A stretch of 41,893 bases of DNA from Micavibrio sp. Lineage in GTDB: Bacteria > Pseudomonadota > Alphaproteobacteria > Micavibrionales > Micavibrionaceae. The first letter of the stretch is position 1. The number at the start of each line of letters is the position of its first letter. The position numbers were made by a program, and so were the translations under genes. Shown here in pieces: positions 17,441 through 26,856 of the stretch. The stretch lies in the NCBI GenBank assembly GCA_002687495.1, contig NZAJ01000016.1, forward strand, positions 1 through 41,893, written 5' to 3'. The notes under the pieces were generated by a model that worked only from the letters and a program-made list of their open reading frames with translations, searched no databases and was not told where the DNA came from.

Positions 17441-18289
17441 ATGGCTGTTCATGCAAAAAATCAAAATCAGGAGAGGAAGAATGCGCGTCAATTTCTTGAT
17501 GGAACGCATGTTATGGGGATTGTGAATGTTACCCCTGATAGTTTTTCGGATGGGGGGAAGTTTTATGCGCTTGATAAAGCTATTGAGCATGGGCTTAGGC
17601 TTCTTAAAGAGGGCGCGACCATATTAGATATTGGCGGTGAGAGTACGCGGCCTGGTTCTGTCGCGGTTGATGTTGATGAGGAAATTGCGCGTGTTGTGCC
17701 TGTGATTGAGGCTTTGAGGGTTGAAGCTCCATGGATCTCAATTGATACACGTAATGCAGCGACTATGGAGGCTGCGCTTAAAGCGGGAGCGAGCATTATT
17801 AATGATGTGAGCGCTCTTGAGCATGATCAAAGGAGTGTTTTTGTCGCGTCTGACGCAGAGGTTCCTGTTATTTTGATGCATATGGTAGGGAAGCCTAAAA
17901 ATATGCAAGATAATCCTAATTATATCAATGTGGTAGAGGATGTTTTAAAATATTTTTCTGAGCGCATTTCATATTGTGAGGCGCACCGTATCGATGCTGA
18001 TATGCTTATTCTTGACCCAGGTATCGGCTTTGGTAAAACACTTGAGCATAATCTCTTACTGCAAAGAAATATAAGGCTTTTTCATGATTTAGGTTTGCCG
18101 CTTTTGCTCGGGACTTCTCGAAAAAGCTTTATTGGGAAAATTTGTGATGAAGAAGACAGTGTGGAGCGTCTTGGTGGTTCACTGGCTTCTGTTTTATATG
18201 GCTTAACGCAAGGCGTGCAGATTTTTCGTGTGCATGATGTTAAGGAGACTGTGCAGGCGATAAAAATCTGGCAGTCTATTGATGGTTAG
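17441..18289 (+). CDS. folP: Dihydropteroate synthase
   Basis: Joins the pterin pyrophosphate made by FolK to p-aminobenzoate; this is the sulfonamide target enzyme. The 282-residue TIM-barrel protein shows the two family signatures, MGIVNVTPDSFSDGGKF and ILDIGGESTRPGS. It also shows ISIDTRNAATMEAALKAGAS, IINDVSAL, LILDPGIGFGKTLEHNLLL, the substrate-binding LLLGTSRKSFIGKI, and the final FRVHDVKETVQAI. No gap from folK, so it shares its transcript. It ends 3 bases from the convergent phosphatase gene, leaving no room for a separate terminator. FolB is not in this cluster. Confidence 0.96.
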   Translation: MAVHAKNQNQERKNARQFLDGTHVMGIVNVTPDSFSDGGKFYALDKAIEHGLRLLKEGATILDIGGESTRPGSVAVDVDEEIARVVPVIEALRVEAPWISIDTRNAATMEAALKAGASIINDVSALEHDQRSVFVASDAEVPVILMHMVGKPKNMQDNPNYINVVEDVLKYFSERISYCEAHRIDADMLILDPGIGFGKTLEHNLLLQRNIRLFHDLGLPLLLGTSRKSFIGKICDEEDSVERLGGSLASVLYGLTQGVQIFRVHDVKETVQAIKIWQSIDG

Positions 18290-18292
18290 ACA

Positions 18293-18916
18293 TTAGATGT
18301 CATAATTTTTTGATTTTGTCCTGATTATTTCACCCGTGCTTTCATCCAGATCATACTCAAAAATTATCCAAGGGAATGATGGGTTTTTTGGATTTGGTAT
18401 AAACTCGTATAGATGAGCATTTTTGAAATTGGTTGAGCTTTCCTTTTCATAGAGTGCGGCAAAGGCGCGCATTACACCGCCATGGCACGCTATGAGAACC
18501 GGTTCATTGAAGCGCTCTAAAGCATTGGTTTTCCCTGTTTTGACCCTTTGGAAGAACTCTTTTGCAGTTTCACCGCCTTCGATATCTATCCATTTTAAAA
18601 ACTCATCTAAACAGGCTTCATAAGGTGCTCCCTCATGGATGCCGCAATGTTTTTCGCCTAGGTTTTTATCTTCGAAGAGAGGGAGGTTTAGATTTGTATT
18701 TATAATATGTGCGGTATCACGTGCGCGGCAAAGATGGCTATGAAATATGGCCACTGGTTTGATCTCTAATTGCTCTATAATGCGCCGCGCTTTATCGGCT
18801 TGTTGGCGGCCTAACTTTGTTAGCGCTGTTTCAGTATTGCCTGCCATGATCCGTTTTTCATTAGCCTCAGTTTGGCCATGGCGGATCATATAGAAATGTT
18901 TTAAAGGCAGCGGCAT
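18293..18916 (-). CDS. Histidine phosphatase family protein
   Basis: A 207-residue member of the phosphoglycerate mutase-like/histidine phosphatase superfamily, probably cytoplasmic. The catalytic RHGQTEAN is at about residues 12-19. The second conserved pieces are SHLCRARDTAHII and LGEKHCGIHEG, and the second catalytic His is in VLIACHGGVMRAF. It is of the broad phosphatase type rather than a true glycolytic mutase (shorter, without the GpmA inserts). The substrate is unknown; alpha-ribazole phosphatase-like, sugar-phosphate or other roles are possible. The aspartate dehydrogenase gene lies 17 bases upstream on the same strand. Confidence 0.87.
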   Translation of the reverse strand: MPLPLKHFYMIRHGQTEANEKRIMAGNTETALTKLGRQQADKARRIIEQLEIKPVAIFHSHLCRARDTAHIINTNLNLPLFEDKNLGEKHCGIHEGAPYEACLDEFLKWIDIEGGETAKEFFQRVKTGKTNALERFNEPVLIACHGGVMRAFAALYEKESSTNFKNAHLYEFIPNPKNPSFPWIIFEYDLDESTGEIIRTKSKNYDI

Positions 18917-18933
18917 AGAAAATTCTTTTTTAT

Positions 18934-19737
18934 TTATAAGACAATAAGCTGATTATGCATATCTTTAAGGGCTGAAACAATACTTTGTGCTGCCAGCATT
19001 GAGCTTTTAGGATTTGCCGGGTCTGGCTTATTCTCAATACGGCTATAAAGCGTGCTGTATGTTCCTTCAATGGTGAGCTCGTGCATATTGCCTTTGGCTT
19101 CTGGATCTGCCCAAATCTCCACACGTGTTTTTTCAGGACCGAGGGCTGCTAGGGAGAGTGTTGCTGCGACATTTACATTTGCAGGAAAGGCGTTTGCAGC
19201 CTCAAAAGCATTACCTTCGAAGATTTTTGTTTTGGTTTTAATTTGCGTTAAATCTATCCCCATTTTATCCACATAGGGGGCGCCGGTAAAACCACGTGGA
19301 TGCTTAGTTGATGCTATTTTGCTGCTTATGATTCCCAGCTCTTTTAGCGCTTTTACGCCATCTATGCCTGATAGGGCTCCAGATGGTACGATTATGCGGC
19401 TGTGGGTATCTTTGTGGATATCTAAAATTTCCGGATAAATTAGCAAAGCGCATGATGAGATCATTATGAGTGTTTTTTGCGCTTTTAGCACTTTTTCCGC
19501 TAGCTCTGGTACGGCCTTTGGCGGAAGGCATTCAACAATGATGTCACATTCATTAGCGAGCTCGTCAAAATCTACATAAGGTATATTAAAGTCTTTATTC
19601 GGAGTGAGGTCACTTAGATGGGTGAGCTTTAAACCGTCTATTCCATTTATAAGAGCGTGTGCTACGGCGGAACCTAGTGCGCCAGTGCCTGCGATGCCAA
19701 CTGAGAGGGTTGTATTTGTGGGGACGGAAATGCTCAT
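18934..19737 (-). CDS. Aspartate dehydrogenase-like protein (DUF108 type)
   Basis: A 267-residue NAD(P)-dependent dehydrogenase. The Rossmann motif VGIAGTGALGSAVAHALI lies near the N-terminus. The C-terminal DUF108/aspartate dehydrogenase domain follows, with IIVPSGALSGIDGVKALKEL, ASTKHPRGFTGAPY, and FPANVNVAATLSLAALGPEK. Family members oxidise L-aspartate to iminoaspartate, which can feed NAD synthesis, but some DUF108 proteins act on other amino acids. I chose ATG 19737; a longer in-frame start at 19824 would overlap the recO start and adds residues unlike the family. Divergent from recO by 39 bases, and upstream of the phosphatase. The symbol nadX is plausible but left out because no NAD genes adjoin. 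Confidence 0.82.
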   Translation of the reverse strand: MSISVPTNTTLSVGIAGTGALGSAVAHALINGIDGLKLTHLSDLTPNKDFNIPYVDFDELANECDIIVECLPPKAVPELAEKVLKAQKTLIMISSCALLIYPEILDIHKDTHSRIIVPSGALSGIDGVKALKELGIISSKIASTKHPRGFTGAPYVDKMGIDLTQIKTKTKIFEGNAFEAANAFPANVNVAATLSLAALGPEKTRVEIWADPEAKGNMHELTIEGTYSTLYSRIENKPDPANPKSSMLAAQSIVSALKDMHNQLIVL

Positions 19738-19776
19738 GCTCTGGTCTTTCTTCTTATTTAAGCTTATCCTTTTGAC

Positions 19777-20553
19777 ATGGAATATTGGCAAGATCAAGGC
19801 ATAGTCATTAATGTGCGCGCGCATGGCGAAAATGGAGCGATTGTTTCTATTTTAACGCAAGAGCATGGGCGTGCTGCGGGCTATGTGCGTGGAGCGCGAA
19901 GCTCTAAGATGCGCGGGACATTAGAGCAGGGCAGTGTTGTTGATGTGGAGTGGAAGTCCCGTACAGCCGATGGTTTGGGGGCTTTTAATTTAGAGCTACA
20001 AAAATCATACGCAGCGCTTCATCTTGATCATGCTCTTAAGCTTGCAGCTTTGCAGGCGGCTTGTAGTTTATGCCATGAAGCCTTGCCGGAACATGAGGCG
20101 CATAGCGGTATTTATTTTGGAATGCTTGCTTTGTTTGATCAGCTTGATACTGATGTCTGGGGGGCGGCTTATATATTGTGGGAAATTGCACTTTTAAAAG
20201 AGCTTGGCTTTTCACTGGATTTAACGCGTTGTGCTGGTGGGGGGAGTGATCAAGCTCTGGCTTATGTTAGTCCGAAAACTGGTAAAGCGGTGAGTTATCA
20301 AGCGGGGGAGCCTTATAAAGATAAGCTTTTAAAACTGCCTGAGTTTTTGCGTCCTCAAGGCGGTGAGATTGATTATGAGGAAATCCATAAGGGGCTTGAA
20401 ATGTGTGGTTATTTCCTAGAGCGATGGGTTTTTGCACATCATTCTCGCGGAATCCCGCCATCACGCTTGCTTTTTGGTGAGCGTTTTGCCAAAACTCTAA
20501 AGATAGATAAAAATGCGCTTGTAAAAGAAGAAGGTCACTATGCCGCAGGATAA
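19777..20553 (+). CDS. recO: DNA repair protein RecO
   Basis: A recombination mediator of the RecFOR pathway that anneals ssDNA and helps load RecA. The 258-residue protein starts [20 protein letters not shown] with the N-terminal OB-fold, including [20 protein letters not shown] helical domain follows ([20 protein letters not shown] and [20 protein letters not shown]), and the end contains [15 protein letters not shown] as in alphaproteobacterial RecO. It overlaps the parC start by 14 bases, so recO-parC form a coupled unit. Confidence 0.93.
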   Translation: MEYWQDQGIVINVRAHGENGAIVSILTQEHGRAAGYVRGARSSKMRGTLEQGSVVDVEWKSRTADGLGAFNLELQKSYAALHLDHALKLAALQAACSLCHEALPEHEAHSGIYFGMLALFDQLDTDVWGAAYILWEIALLKELGFSLDLTRCAGGGSDQALAYVSPKTGKAVSYQAGEPYKDKLLKLPEFLRPQGGEIDYEEIHKGLEMCGYFLERWVFAHHSRGIPPSRLLFGERFAKTLKIDKNALVKEEGHYAAG

Positions 20554-22777
20554 TCAAATTATTGAGCATAATATTATTGATCAGCAAATGGGGGATTTGC
20601 TCTCTGATCGTTATTTATCCTATGCATTGTCTACGATTATGAGCCGTTCGCTGCCGGATGTGCGCGATGGTATGAAGCCGGTGCATCGTCGCCTTATGTA
20701 TGCGATGTATCAGCTTAAGCTTAGCCCGAATACTGCGCCTAAGAAATCAGCGCGTGTGGTTGGTGATGTGATTGGTAAGTTTCACCCGCATGGTGATACG
20801 GCTGTTTATGATGCGATGGTTCGCTTGGCGCAAGACTTCGCGCAACGTTATCCGCTTGTTGATGGGCAAGGTAATTTTGGTAATATTGATGGTGATAACG
20901 CGGCTGCTATGCGTTACACAGAGGCGCGCTTAACGGATGTGGCGCTTCTTCTTTTAGATGGTATTGAAGAAAATGCTGTTGATTTTCGTCCTACTTATGA
21001 TGGGTCTGAGAATGAGCCGGTTGTCCTACCAGGCGGTTTCCCAAATCTATTAGCAAATGGCACAAGCGGTATTGCTGTGGGGATGGCTACCTCTATTCCT
21101 CCGCATAACGTAGCGGAGCTTTGTGAAGCTATGGAGGTTATGCTGGAGCGTGACCCGACAGTAGCAGAGCTTTGCGATATAGTTGGCGGGCCTGATTTCC
21201 CTACTGGTGGGACATTGGTTGAAGATAAGGCTGATATTGTAAAAGCCTATGAGACGGGCCGTGGCTCTTTCCGTGTTCGTGCGAAATGGGAAAAGGAAGA
21301 TTTGAAGCAAGGGCAATATCAAATTGTCGTTAGTGAGATCCCTTATCAGGTACAAAAATCTAAACTTATCGAAAAAATTGCTGAGCTTATTACATCTCGT
21401 AAGCTGCCGATGCTTGATGATGTTATTGATGAATCAGCAGAAGATATTCGCCTTGTTCTTGTGCCCAAGAACCGTAATGTTGATCCGAATTTGTTAATGG
21501 AAGCGCTCTTTAGAAATTGTGATTTAGAGAGCCGTTTTTCATTAAATATGAATATCTTAGAAGGTGGCTTGGTGCCTAAGGTCATGACCCTAAAAGAGGT
21601 CTTGCAAAATTGGCTCAATCACCAGCAAGAGGTTTTGGTTCGTCGTTCACAATATCGCCTTGAAAAAGTTCTACATCGCTTAGAAGTTTTGGAAGGCTAT
21701 TTGGTTGTTTATCTCAATATTGATGAAGTAATCCGTATTATTCGTTTTGAAGATAAGCCTAAAGAAGAATTGATGAAGGTTTTTGATCTCACTGAGGTGC
21801 AGGTTGAAGCTGTTTTGAATTTACGTTTGCGCCGTTTGCATAAATTGGAAGAGATGGAAATCCGCTCTGAGCATGATGAACTATCGAAAGAGCGTGATGG
21901 TTTACAAAAGCTCATTGCTTCTGAAGCGCGTCAGTGGACACGTATTAAAAAGCAGATCGGGGAGCTAAAGAAGAAATTTGGCCAAGATACTGAGCTTGGT
22001 GCGCGCCGTACAGTTATTGGTAATGCACCAGCGCCTGTTGTTGTAGATTTAGAAGCCGCCATGATTGAGAAAGAGCCAATTACAATTATCTGCTCACATC
22101 AGGGCTGGATTAAAGCGATGAAGGGGCATGGTGTTTCTCCTAAAGATGTAAAATATAAAGATGGTGATAAAGAGGCCTTTATCTTAGAGGCGCAAACAAC
22201 GGATAAGCTTTTAGTCTTTGGTACGAATGGTCGTTTTTACACGCTAGGCTGTGATAAATTACCGCCAGGGCGTGGCTATGGTGAGCCTTTACGCTTAATG
22301 CTCGAATTGCCAAATGATGCTGAGGTGGCTCAACTTTGCTTACATGAAGAAGGGCTTAAATTCTTAGTTGTCGCGAGTACGGGGCATGGCTTTATTGTAC
22401 CGAGTGCTGATTGTATCGCGCAAACCAAAAACGGTAAGCAGGTTCTGAATGTCTCTTCTGGTAAGGCGCAAGCTAAAATCTGTAAGCCCGTAGGTAAAGA
22501 TGATGATATGGTCGCTGTGATCGGTCAGAATAGAAAATTACTTGTTTTCTATATTGAAGAGTTACCAGAAATGGGGCGCGGTAAAGGTGTTATCTTGCAG
22601 AAATATAAAGATGGTGGCGTGTCTGATGTGAAAAGCTTTGTTCAAACAGCGGGCTTGGAATTTAAGTATGGGGCAGGAACAACTGTTGTTGAAGATGTAT
22701 CTCCATGGCTTGGTAAGCGAGCTTCAGCAGGGCGTATGCCGCCAAATGGTTTCCCCAAAAATAATCAGTTCGATTAA
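20540..22777 (+). CDS. parC: DNA topoisomerase IV subunit A
   Basis: The DNA-cleaving subunit of topoisomerase IV, which decatenates daughter chromosomes with ParE. The 745-residue length and C-terminus, shorter than in GyrA and without the GyrA box, indicate ParC. The N-terminal breakage domain shows [60 protein letters not shown] and the active-site Tyr in AMRYTEARL. The position matching E. coli Ser80 of the quinolone-determining region is Thr here (HGDTAVYD), which may just be lineage variation. It starts within the end of recO, and AAGAAGG precedes the ATG. Its partner parE lies about 8 kb away on the other strand. Confidence 0.95.
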   Translation: MPQDNQIIEHNIIDQQMGDLLSDRYLSYALSTIMSRSLPDVRDGMKPVHRRLMYAMYQLKLSPNTAPKKSARVVGDVIGKFHPHGDTAVYDAMVRLAQDFAQRYPLVDGQGNFGNIDGDNAAAMRYTEARLTDVALLLLDGIEENAVDFRPTYDGSENEPVVLPGGFPNLLANGTSGIAVGMATSIPPHNVAELCEAMEVMLERDPTVAELCDIVGGPDFPTGGTLVEDKADIVKAYETGRGSFRVRAKWEKEDLKQGQYQIVVSEIPYQVQKSKLIEKIAELITSRKLPMLDDVIDESAEDIRLVLVPKNRNVDPNLLMEALFRNCDLESRFSLNMNILEGGLVPKVMTLKEVLQNWLNHQQEVLVRRSQYRLEKVLHRLEVLEGYLVVYLNIDEVIRIIRFEDKPKEELMKVFDLTEVQVEAVLNLRLRRLHKLEEMEIRSEHDELSKERDGLQKLIASEARQWTRIKKQIGELKKKFGQDTELGARRTVIGNAPAPVVVDLEAAMIEKEPITIICSHQGWIKAMKGHGVSPKDVKYKDGDKEAFILEAQTTDKLLVFGTNGRFYTLGCDKLPPGRGYGEPLRLMLELPNDAEVAQLCLHEEGLKFLVVASTGHGFIVPSADCIAQTKNGKQVLNVSSGKAQAKICKPVGKDDDMVAVIGQNRKLLVFYIEELPEMGRGKGVILQKYKDGGVSDVKSFVQTAGLEFKYGAGTTVVEDVSPWLGKRASAGRMPPNGFPKNNQFD

Positions 22778-22804
22778 TCTGCGATAATTATATTGTGAGT
22801 GTTG

Positions 22805-22840
22805 ATAAAGCGGCACATTCATAAAGATATGTCGCTTTAT
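22805..22840. terminator. Shared terminator hairpin between convergent parC and motB
   Basis: ATAAAGCG at 22805-22812 pairs with CGCTTTAT at 22833-22840. After a two-base bulge, ACAT (22815-22818) pairs with ATGT (22829-22832), leaving a 10-base loop. It lies in the 75-bp gap between the 3' ends of parC and motB. T-rich sequence follows on the plus strand (TTTATTGTTT), so it serves parC best. Confidence 0.5.
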
Positions 22841-22852
22841 TGTTTAAGAGCG

Positions 22853-23944
22853 TTAAGGGAAATCTACGGCGCCAGAGCTTTTCTTAAAGGTACCTATTTT
22901 AGGGAGGGCAGGTGCAGGGCGCTCTTTTGCACGCTCTTCAGATTCGCGGATCATTCTCGCTTTTTCGTCTTCTTCGATTTTCTTTATCTCATCGGCAGCT
23001 TCAGCTTCTGCCTTTTTGTAGAAGTCAGGATTTGTAAGCTCTTCTTTTAAGAGTACGATAGAGATGCGTCTGTTGCCGGCGCGTGTTGGTTCATCTGGGT
23101 AGAGATGCTCCGTATCTGCTTTACCTACGACGTTATTGATACGCTCTTTAGGGAAGCCGCCATCTAAAAGAACACGGCGTGATGAGTTCGCGCGATCGGC
23201 GGAGAGTTCCCAGTTAGTATAGCTAGCGCTTTTACCGTAGGGAACGCTGTCTGTATGGCCGCGGATAGATATTTCGTTTGGCTCTGGCTCTATAACGTCA
23301 CCGACTTTATTTAGGAGCGTTTTTGTTTTTTCATACATACGCGCCGAGCCTGTTGCAAACATTGGATTGCCCTCGCGGTCAATGATTTGAATGCGCAGCC
23401 CTTCTGGTGTGATGTCAATCACCAGATTATCTTTCATCTTTTCAAGTTCAGGGTTGTTTTCAATGGCAGCTTCTAGCTTTTTCTTGGCCTCTTCCATGCG
23501 CTGTAATTCTTCTTGGCGCAGTTTTTCTTTTGCTGCTTCTATGGCTGCTTCTTTCAGTTCTTCCGATGAGCCAGCATTTTTCTCATTGCCTTGAGTTTTT
23601 CTGGAGGAGCGATCATTAACGCTTGAGCCGCTAGGTCTTGGAGATGTTATAGGCTGAACGTTGGTGACTTGAGCGCCTTCGGGTGCGACAGATAGGCCGC
23701 CAAGAACGCCGCCGGCACCACTTTCAGATTGAGATACTTTAGGATGCGTTGGATCAAAGTAGTTCGAGATTGCGTTTTTTTGCTCCTCGGTTGTTACATT
23801 TAAGAGCCAAAGAAGAAGGAAGAAAGCCATCATCGCCGTTACGAAGTCAGCATACGCAACTTTCCATGCGCCGCCGTGGTGGCCGCCGCCTTTTTTAATT
23901 TTCTTAACAATAATGGGCTGGAGTTCGCCTTCTTCGTCAGCCAC
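22853..23944 (-). CDS. motB: Flagellar motor stator protein MotB
   Basis: The peptidoglycan-anchored stator subunit that, with MotA, carries the ion flow that drives the flagellum. The 363-residue protein has a basic N-terminus, then one membrane helix in KVAYADFVTAMMAFFLLLWL, where Asp33 is the ion-binding residue. A Lys/Glu-rich coiled linker of about residues 100-175 follows. The OmpA-like peptidoglycan-binding domain covers about residues 190-310 (ISIRGHTDSVPYGK, ELSADRANSSRRVLLDGGF, GNRRISIVLL). An extra charged tail of about 50 residues, rich in Glu and Lys, follows the OmpA domain. It follows motA by 33 bases in the same unit. Confidence 0.95.
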   Translation of the reverse strand: MADEEGELQPIIVKKIKKGGGHHGGAWKVAYADFVTAMMAFFLLLWLLNVTTEEQKNAISNYFDPTHPKVSQSESGAGGVLGGLSVAPEGAQVTNVQPITSPRPSGSSVNDRSSRKTQGNEKNAGSSEELKEAAIEAAKEKLRQEELQRMEEAKKKLEAAIENNPELEKMKDNLVIDITPEGLRIQIIDREGNPMFATGSARMYEKTKTLLNKVGDVIEPEPNEISIRGHTDSVPYGKSASYTNWELSADRANSSRRVLLDGGFPKERINNVVGKADTEHLYPDEPTRAGNRRISIVLLKEELTNPDFYKKAEAEAADEIKKIEEDEKARMIRESEERAKERPAPALPKIGTFKKSSGAVDFP

Positions 23945-23977
23945 CTAAGACCTCTTTTTAATATTCATATGTGTTTG

Positions 23978-24871
23978 TTATGCGCCAGGCGCAGGAAGTT
24001 CGTTTAGACGTTCTTCTAATTCTTGGAATGTCGGCTGCACATCATGTGGTAGGAATTTTCGTGCAAATTCAACAGCAACTTGTGGGGCTGCACCATTTAA
24101 GAATGCGATAATACCAACTTTGATACATTTAAAGTACATAACTTCTGTTTCTGCTTTCGCAGTCATAGCACCTGCGATAGGTGCAATCATACCGTATGAT
24201 ACCCAAACCCCAAGGAAGGTACCTACGAGCGCTCCACCAATCATCTTGCCTAGAACCTCCGGTGGTTCAGAAATCGAGGACATTGTTTTGATAACACCTA
24301 AAACAGCCGCAACAATACCAAGGGCAGGGATACCATCAGCCATTGTTTGTACGGCATGACCTGGATGGCCTTCATGATGTTCAATTGTTTCAATTTCTTC
24401 ATCAAGTAAAGCCTCTAATTCATGTGGATTTTCATTGCCTAAGGAGATAATTCTCAAGTAATCACACAAGAAAACGAGGGCATGATGGTTGTGTTGAAAG
24501 CTTGGGAATTGTTTAAAAATCTCACTCTCTTCGGGGTTTTCAATATGGCTTTCAAGCGCTAGCCAACCTTTGGTTCTGGCTAATTTGAAAATGGTAAATA
24601 GAACTGAAAGCAGCTCCATATAATCATCTTTTGAATAAGCAGCCGGCTTTGTTAAGGCACTCAAATATTTTATAGAGCCTTTAATGACTTCACCATTATT
24701 AGCAACGAGGAACGCGGATACCGCACATCCCAAAATAATAACGACCTCCCCAGGCATAGCAGTCAATACAAGCATGAGAAGCTTCATGAATTTGGGCATG
24801 TCGAAACCCATGGCAATTAAGAGACCACCAAATGTGCAAACAAAAACTAAGATAAGGCCGACTAGTTTCAT
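23978..24871 (-). CDS. motA: Flagellar motor stator protein MotA
   Basis: The four-helix membrane subunit of the flagellar stator. At 297 residues it is of the longer MotA type found in proteobacteria. Helices are visible at the N-terminus (residues 1-20 and 28-58) and in the C-terminal half, with DGIPALGIVAAVLGVIKTMS and MIGGALVGTFLGVWVSYGMI. The charged cytoplasmic loop between them (about residues 70-170) contains the torque-generating segment, with LARTKGWLALESHIE and LRIISLGNENPHELEALLDE. It is upstream of motB on the minus strand. No other flagellar genes are in the window. The 136-bp gap between it and the EAL gene upstream shows no clear terminator. Confidence 0.95.
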   Translation of the reverse strand: MKLVGLILVFVCTFGGLLIAMGFDMPKFMKLLMLVLTAMPGEVVIILGCAVSAFLVANNGEVIKGSIKYLSALTKPAAYSKDDYMELLSVLFTIFKLARTKGWLALESHIENPEESEIFKQFPSFQHNHHALVFLCDYLRIISLGNENPHELEALLDEEIETIEHHEGHPGHAVQTMADGIPALGIVAAVLGVIKTMSSISEPPEVLGKMIGGALVGTFLGVWVSYGMIAPIAGAMTAKAETEVMYFKCIKVGIIAFLNGAAPQVAVEFARKFLPHDVQPTFQELEERLNELPAPGA

Positions 24872-25007
24872 GACTTTGTAATATATACCTTTAGCTAGGA
24901 GTTAGCGGGTAAGCAGTAAGTTTATATTTAAGAAGCAGCAATGTTTATTTTGCGGTTTTTTTGAAAAAATAGCAAGGATGCGCGAGGTGTTTATACCAAA
25001 AATGATT

Positions 25008-26642
25008 TTATTTTTGTGGCGGAATGAAGTTCGGAGATTCCTGCGCTCCACCAAAAAGTTCGCCTTGGCCGTATTGAACGCCAATGCTTTTTAGAAGCTC
25101 TAGCTGTTCTTGTGTTTTTATGCCTCTGGCATAAATGGTGATGTTTGCTTCTTTGCATTCTTTACTCACTTGAGCATATGCCATTTGTGTTCTTTTGTCT
25201 TTTAAGAGGCGCTTTGTGTATTTACGGTTTACTTTGATGCTGTCTGCGGAAAGTGTTGTTACTAGCTCTAGCGCTGTAGAATCTGCATTGCAGTTATCAA
25301 GTGTGACATCGAAGCCGAGGTCTCTTAACATTTTTATAAACTTCGCAGCTTTGCCCATATCTTTAATTTGGGCGGAGTGTGATATTTCAAAATGAAGGCG
25401 CTCTGGTAAGTTCTGGCCTTTTAGGAGTTGTTCTTTTATTTTTTCTAAGAATTGCTGATTTTCAATACATGTGGCAGAGATGCTCATTGAGAATTTGGTT
25501 CTTGAGCCACCTGATTTGAAGTTGATGTGATTTACGACGCGCTCACAAAAGGAAATGTTGAATGAGGGCATGAGCCCTGAATCTTCAGCGATCATCATCC
25601 ATTCTTCTCTATTTCCGGTGTGAAAGTGAGGGACGATCTCGTAGTGAATCGGTGTTTGGTCTTCAAGTGTCATGATTGGGAGGAAGTGAAGACCAAAATC
25701 AACGCGGTCAATAATGCTCTTGAGCTCGTCAACTTTATCTTTTTGTTCAGTCGCCAGTTTTCTCAAGGTTTCGCTGAACTCAGAAAACTCTAAATCTTTT
25801 ATGTCATCGGTTGCTTCAAAGCCTGTGAGCATGTAAGCGAGGGCCTTTTCTGCACCCCAATCTCCGACTTTATCTAAGTCAGCGACGACTGTTAAATCTT
25901 CAGGGATGTAACCTGTGGTGCCATCTGGAGCATGTTTCTTCGCGATTTGACCAAGTTCAGCTTTGAAGCTTTCTATGTCTAAATCCGGGTCATGAGGAAG
26001 GAGGTATTTATTGTCATCAATTTTGCATGGATTGACATTGTTGAATGAGTTGCTTTGAAGAAAACTCGCCAGTTCTTCCTGGAATTTTCCAAAAGCTTCG
26101 TCATCAAATTCTTCTATTATTTCCTGTGTAAAACCAAAGTCAAAGAGGGTCATTTCCGGATCAATGCCCATAGATTGTCCGAAGTCGAATATCTCATCTG
26201 CATCATCTTTGAAATCGGAAACGCTGGCAAGATCCCCATGGTGAACTGGGGGCGATGCAGCGAGTTTGCTCATAAGCTTGTTGCTTAGGCCGAGAGTGAT
26301 GTAAAACCCTTCGCTGCCTGGCATCTTAATGCCCGTGAGTACGGCTTTGCGCCTAGAGATGCTTTCGTCTAGATCAACGAGAACTGGGCCGCAGCGTTTG
26401 CCAGGCTTTGCCTTTTCATATAATTCAATGAGCTGGGCTTGGTCATAGGCAGAAAATAAATCCAGCCATTTCTTGCCCATCAGGTCTTCTTCGCCAAAGC
26501 CTGTCATGCCTTTTGATGCGCCCAATGTGAAAATAACTTTGCCCGTATCAGAGGCTTCAATGAATAGGTCTGCAGATGCAAAGGCGAAAGCGAGGAAGAG
26601 GTCTCGTTGTTTTTTTATCTTTTGATCTTTATTATCAGACAT
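25008..26642 (-). CDS. PAS-like plus degenerate EAL domain protein
   Basis: A 544-residue soluble protein. About residues 15-120 look like a PAS domain (FIEASDTGKVIFTLGASKGM then GFGEEDLMGKKWLDLF). Residues 120-310 are an acidic linker, with DEIFDF and EEFDDEAFGKFQEEL. Residues 310-535 are an EAL fold. The EAL motif reads YEIV (Glu335 kept), but the usual Asn is Ser387, the DDFGTG loop is DNCNAD (Asp449-Asn450), KID is KVN (Asn472), and the AEGVE Glu is Arg506. Known active c-di-GMP phosphodiesterases need these metal and catalytic residues, so this one is probably inactive and acts by binding c-di-GMP or a protein. It lies upstream of motA on the same strand, which suggests a role in motility control. 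Confidence 0.85.
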   Translation of the reverse strand: MSDNKDQKIKKQRDLFLAFAFASADLFIEASDTGKVIFTLGASKGMTGFGEEDLMGKKWLDLFSAYDQAQLIELYEKAKPGKRCGPVLVDLDESISRRKAVLTGIKMPGSEGFYITLGLSNKLMSKLAASPPVHHGDLASVSDFKDDADEIFDFGQSMGIDPEMTLFDFGFTQEIIEEFDDEAFGKFQEELASFLQSNSFNNVNPCKIDDNKYLLPHDPDLDIESFKAELGQIAKKHAPDGTTGYIPEDLTVVADLDKVGDWGAEKALAYMLTGFEATDDIKDLEFSEFSETLRKLATEQKDKVDELKSIIDRVDFGLHFLPIMTLEDQTPIHYEIVPHFHTGNREEWMMIAEDSGLMPSFNISFCERVVNHINFKSGGSRTKFSMSISATCIENQQFLEKIKEQLLKGQNLPERLHFEISHSAQIKDMGKAAKFIKMLRDLGFDVTLDNCNADSTALELVTTLSADSIKVNRKYTKRLLKDKRTQMAYAQVSKECKEANITIYARGIKTQEQLELLKSIGVQYGQGELFGGAQESPNFIPPQK

Positions 26643-26856
26643 ATGAATATTTATGTGTAGGACGGTTTAAGGCTATGCCTTGTGTAAGGCTATCGTAATA
26701 TAAACTGATTCTTTATAACATATTATTAATGAATATCGTTGGCTTTAAAATTTTAATTGAATAAAATTACTTTTCTTTTGTCTTTAATCCCTATAGAAAA
26801 TACAGGTTTACGTTTGTGTATTAGGCTAATAATTTCGGGATTTGTGGGAGGCTTTG

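Noticed and set aside
20777-20830. Thr at the ParC quinolone-determining Ser position as a resistance mutation
   Set aside because: Thr is a mild change and may be normal for the lineage; sequence alone does not support resistance.
26700-26770. CtrA-type TTAA-N7-TTAA site upstream of the permease or EAL gene
   Set aside because: The TTAA repeats seen here are spaced by 4 bases, not 7, in a very AT-rich stretch.
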